DNA of 6,616 bases, from contig DRGV01000067.1 in NCBI GenBank assembly GCA_011049955.1, forward strand, positions 1 through 6,616. The letters run 5' to 3'. Below the pieces are notes generated by a model. The model saw nothing but the letters and a program-made list of their open reading frames with translations. It was not told the origin of the DNA and made no database searches. A program made the translations under genes and the position numbers. This document shows, piece by piece, positions 6,155-6,616 of the stretch; within the stretch, counting starts at the first letter, position 1, and each line of letters opens with the position of its first letter. The DNA is from a bacterium. Its GTDB lineage: Bacteria; UBP18; UBA7526.

Positions 6155-6616
6155 TCATTTAAGTTTATTTTGAGCGGCACGAATTGCTCTTAGTAGCCTT
6201 TCATCTTTTTCTTTCACAGTTTCAGCAAATTTTAGTACGTATTTGTATTCCTTCTTAGCCTCCCTCTTTAGGCCTTTTTTATCATAAGCCCAGCCCAACT
6301 CTACATGTATCCAGGCAATAAGCCAGGGGGTCTCTGGCTTCTGTTCTAAGGTTTTCTTAAAACTGGCAATGGCTTGATCATACTTACCTTCCTGATAGTA
6401 ATTTTCTCCTTCCTTGTAATATCGCCAAGCCTCGGTCTTACGAAGAGGCTTCTTAAACTTCCTTTTGGCTATTTCTTCTTTCCAGGCCTTATACTCTTCA
6501 GCAGTTGCTTCAGTTAAAACAAATGAGACTTCGCTTTCTACATCCACCTCCCAACTTTGTTCCCTTCCTCTTCTAAGGCGTTTATAAATCCTCTTTTCCT
6601 CAGCAGTAATTTTTCC
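6155..6616 (-). CDS. TPR-repeat protein of unknown role (5' end beyond window)
   Basis: The last 153 residues of a tetratricopeptide-repeat protein are visible. The frame stays open to the window edge, and its first codons already read as charged protein (ITAEEKRIYKRL). A GTG at 6547 could be an internal start, but the only Shine-Dalgarno-like GGGAG touches it with no spacing, so I infer that the gene begins outside. Two TPR units lie at about 63-96 and 101-132, with the usual small, aromatic and Ala positions (EGENYYQEGKYDQAIASF; ELGWAYDKKGLKREAKKEY). A Lys/Arg-rich helix ends the protein. A segment TAEE-(K/Y) appears twice before the repeats (4-8 and 38-42). There is no signal peptide or membrane helix in the visible part. 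TPR units mediate protein contacts; partner and function are unknown. A link to folate synthesis beyond co-location is not supported. Confidence 0.8.
   Translation of the reverse strand, partial: GKITAEEKRIYKRLRRGREQSWEVDVESEVSFVLTEATAEEYKAWKEEIAKRKFKKPLRKTEAWRYYKEGENYYQEGKYDQAIASFKKTLEQKPETPWLIAWIHVELGWAYDKKGLKREAKKEYKYVLKFAETVKEKDERLLRAIRAAQNKLK

Noticed and set aside
6545..6547. GTG at 6547 as the true start of the TPR gene
   Set aside because: The frame is open and protein-like up to the window edge, and GGGAG directly touches the GTG without a usable gap.

Overview
All six genes in this 6.6 kb window lie on the minus strand, so transcription runs from high to low coordinates. Nothing in the sequence fixes the species. 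The window comes from a bacterium: there are Shine-Dalgarno sites before most starts, GTG and TTG starts are used, and two proteins carry export signals. The low-complexity repeats in both wider gene gaps would suit an uncultivated, repeat-rich lineage, but that is only an inference.

In transcription order, the first part (6616 to 5052) is the AT-richer half. It starts with a TPR-repeat protein that enters from the right edge. This is followed by folB (dihydroneopterin aldolase, TTG start) and, after a 193-bp repeat-filled gap, folK (HPPK, GTG start). FolB and FolK act one after the other in folate synthesis: FolB makes 6-hydroxymethyl-dihydropterin and FolK pyrophosphorylates it. The other folate genes (folE, folP) are not in the window.

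The gap at 4809-5051 separates the folate genes from the next block. It holds three AATTACC-type heptamers and then a striking element of about 120 bp. The left half of that element is G-rich on the plus strand, the right half has no G at all, and the two halves form an imperfect inverted repeat. No clear intrinsic terminator is visible there.

The second part (4808 to 1) is a tightly packed operon. It encodes a secreted two-domain M16 zinc peptidase, a family-5 peptide-type solute-binding protein starting 3 nt after it, and a DppB/OppB-type permease whose ATG overlaps the binding-protein stop in an ATGA. The permease runs off the left edge, and the second permease and ATPases are expected beyond it. 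The simplest reading is a system that cuts peptides outside the cytoplasm and imports the products, but the substrate is unknown.

The genes belong to known families. The least explained DNA is in the two repeat-bearing spacers.
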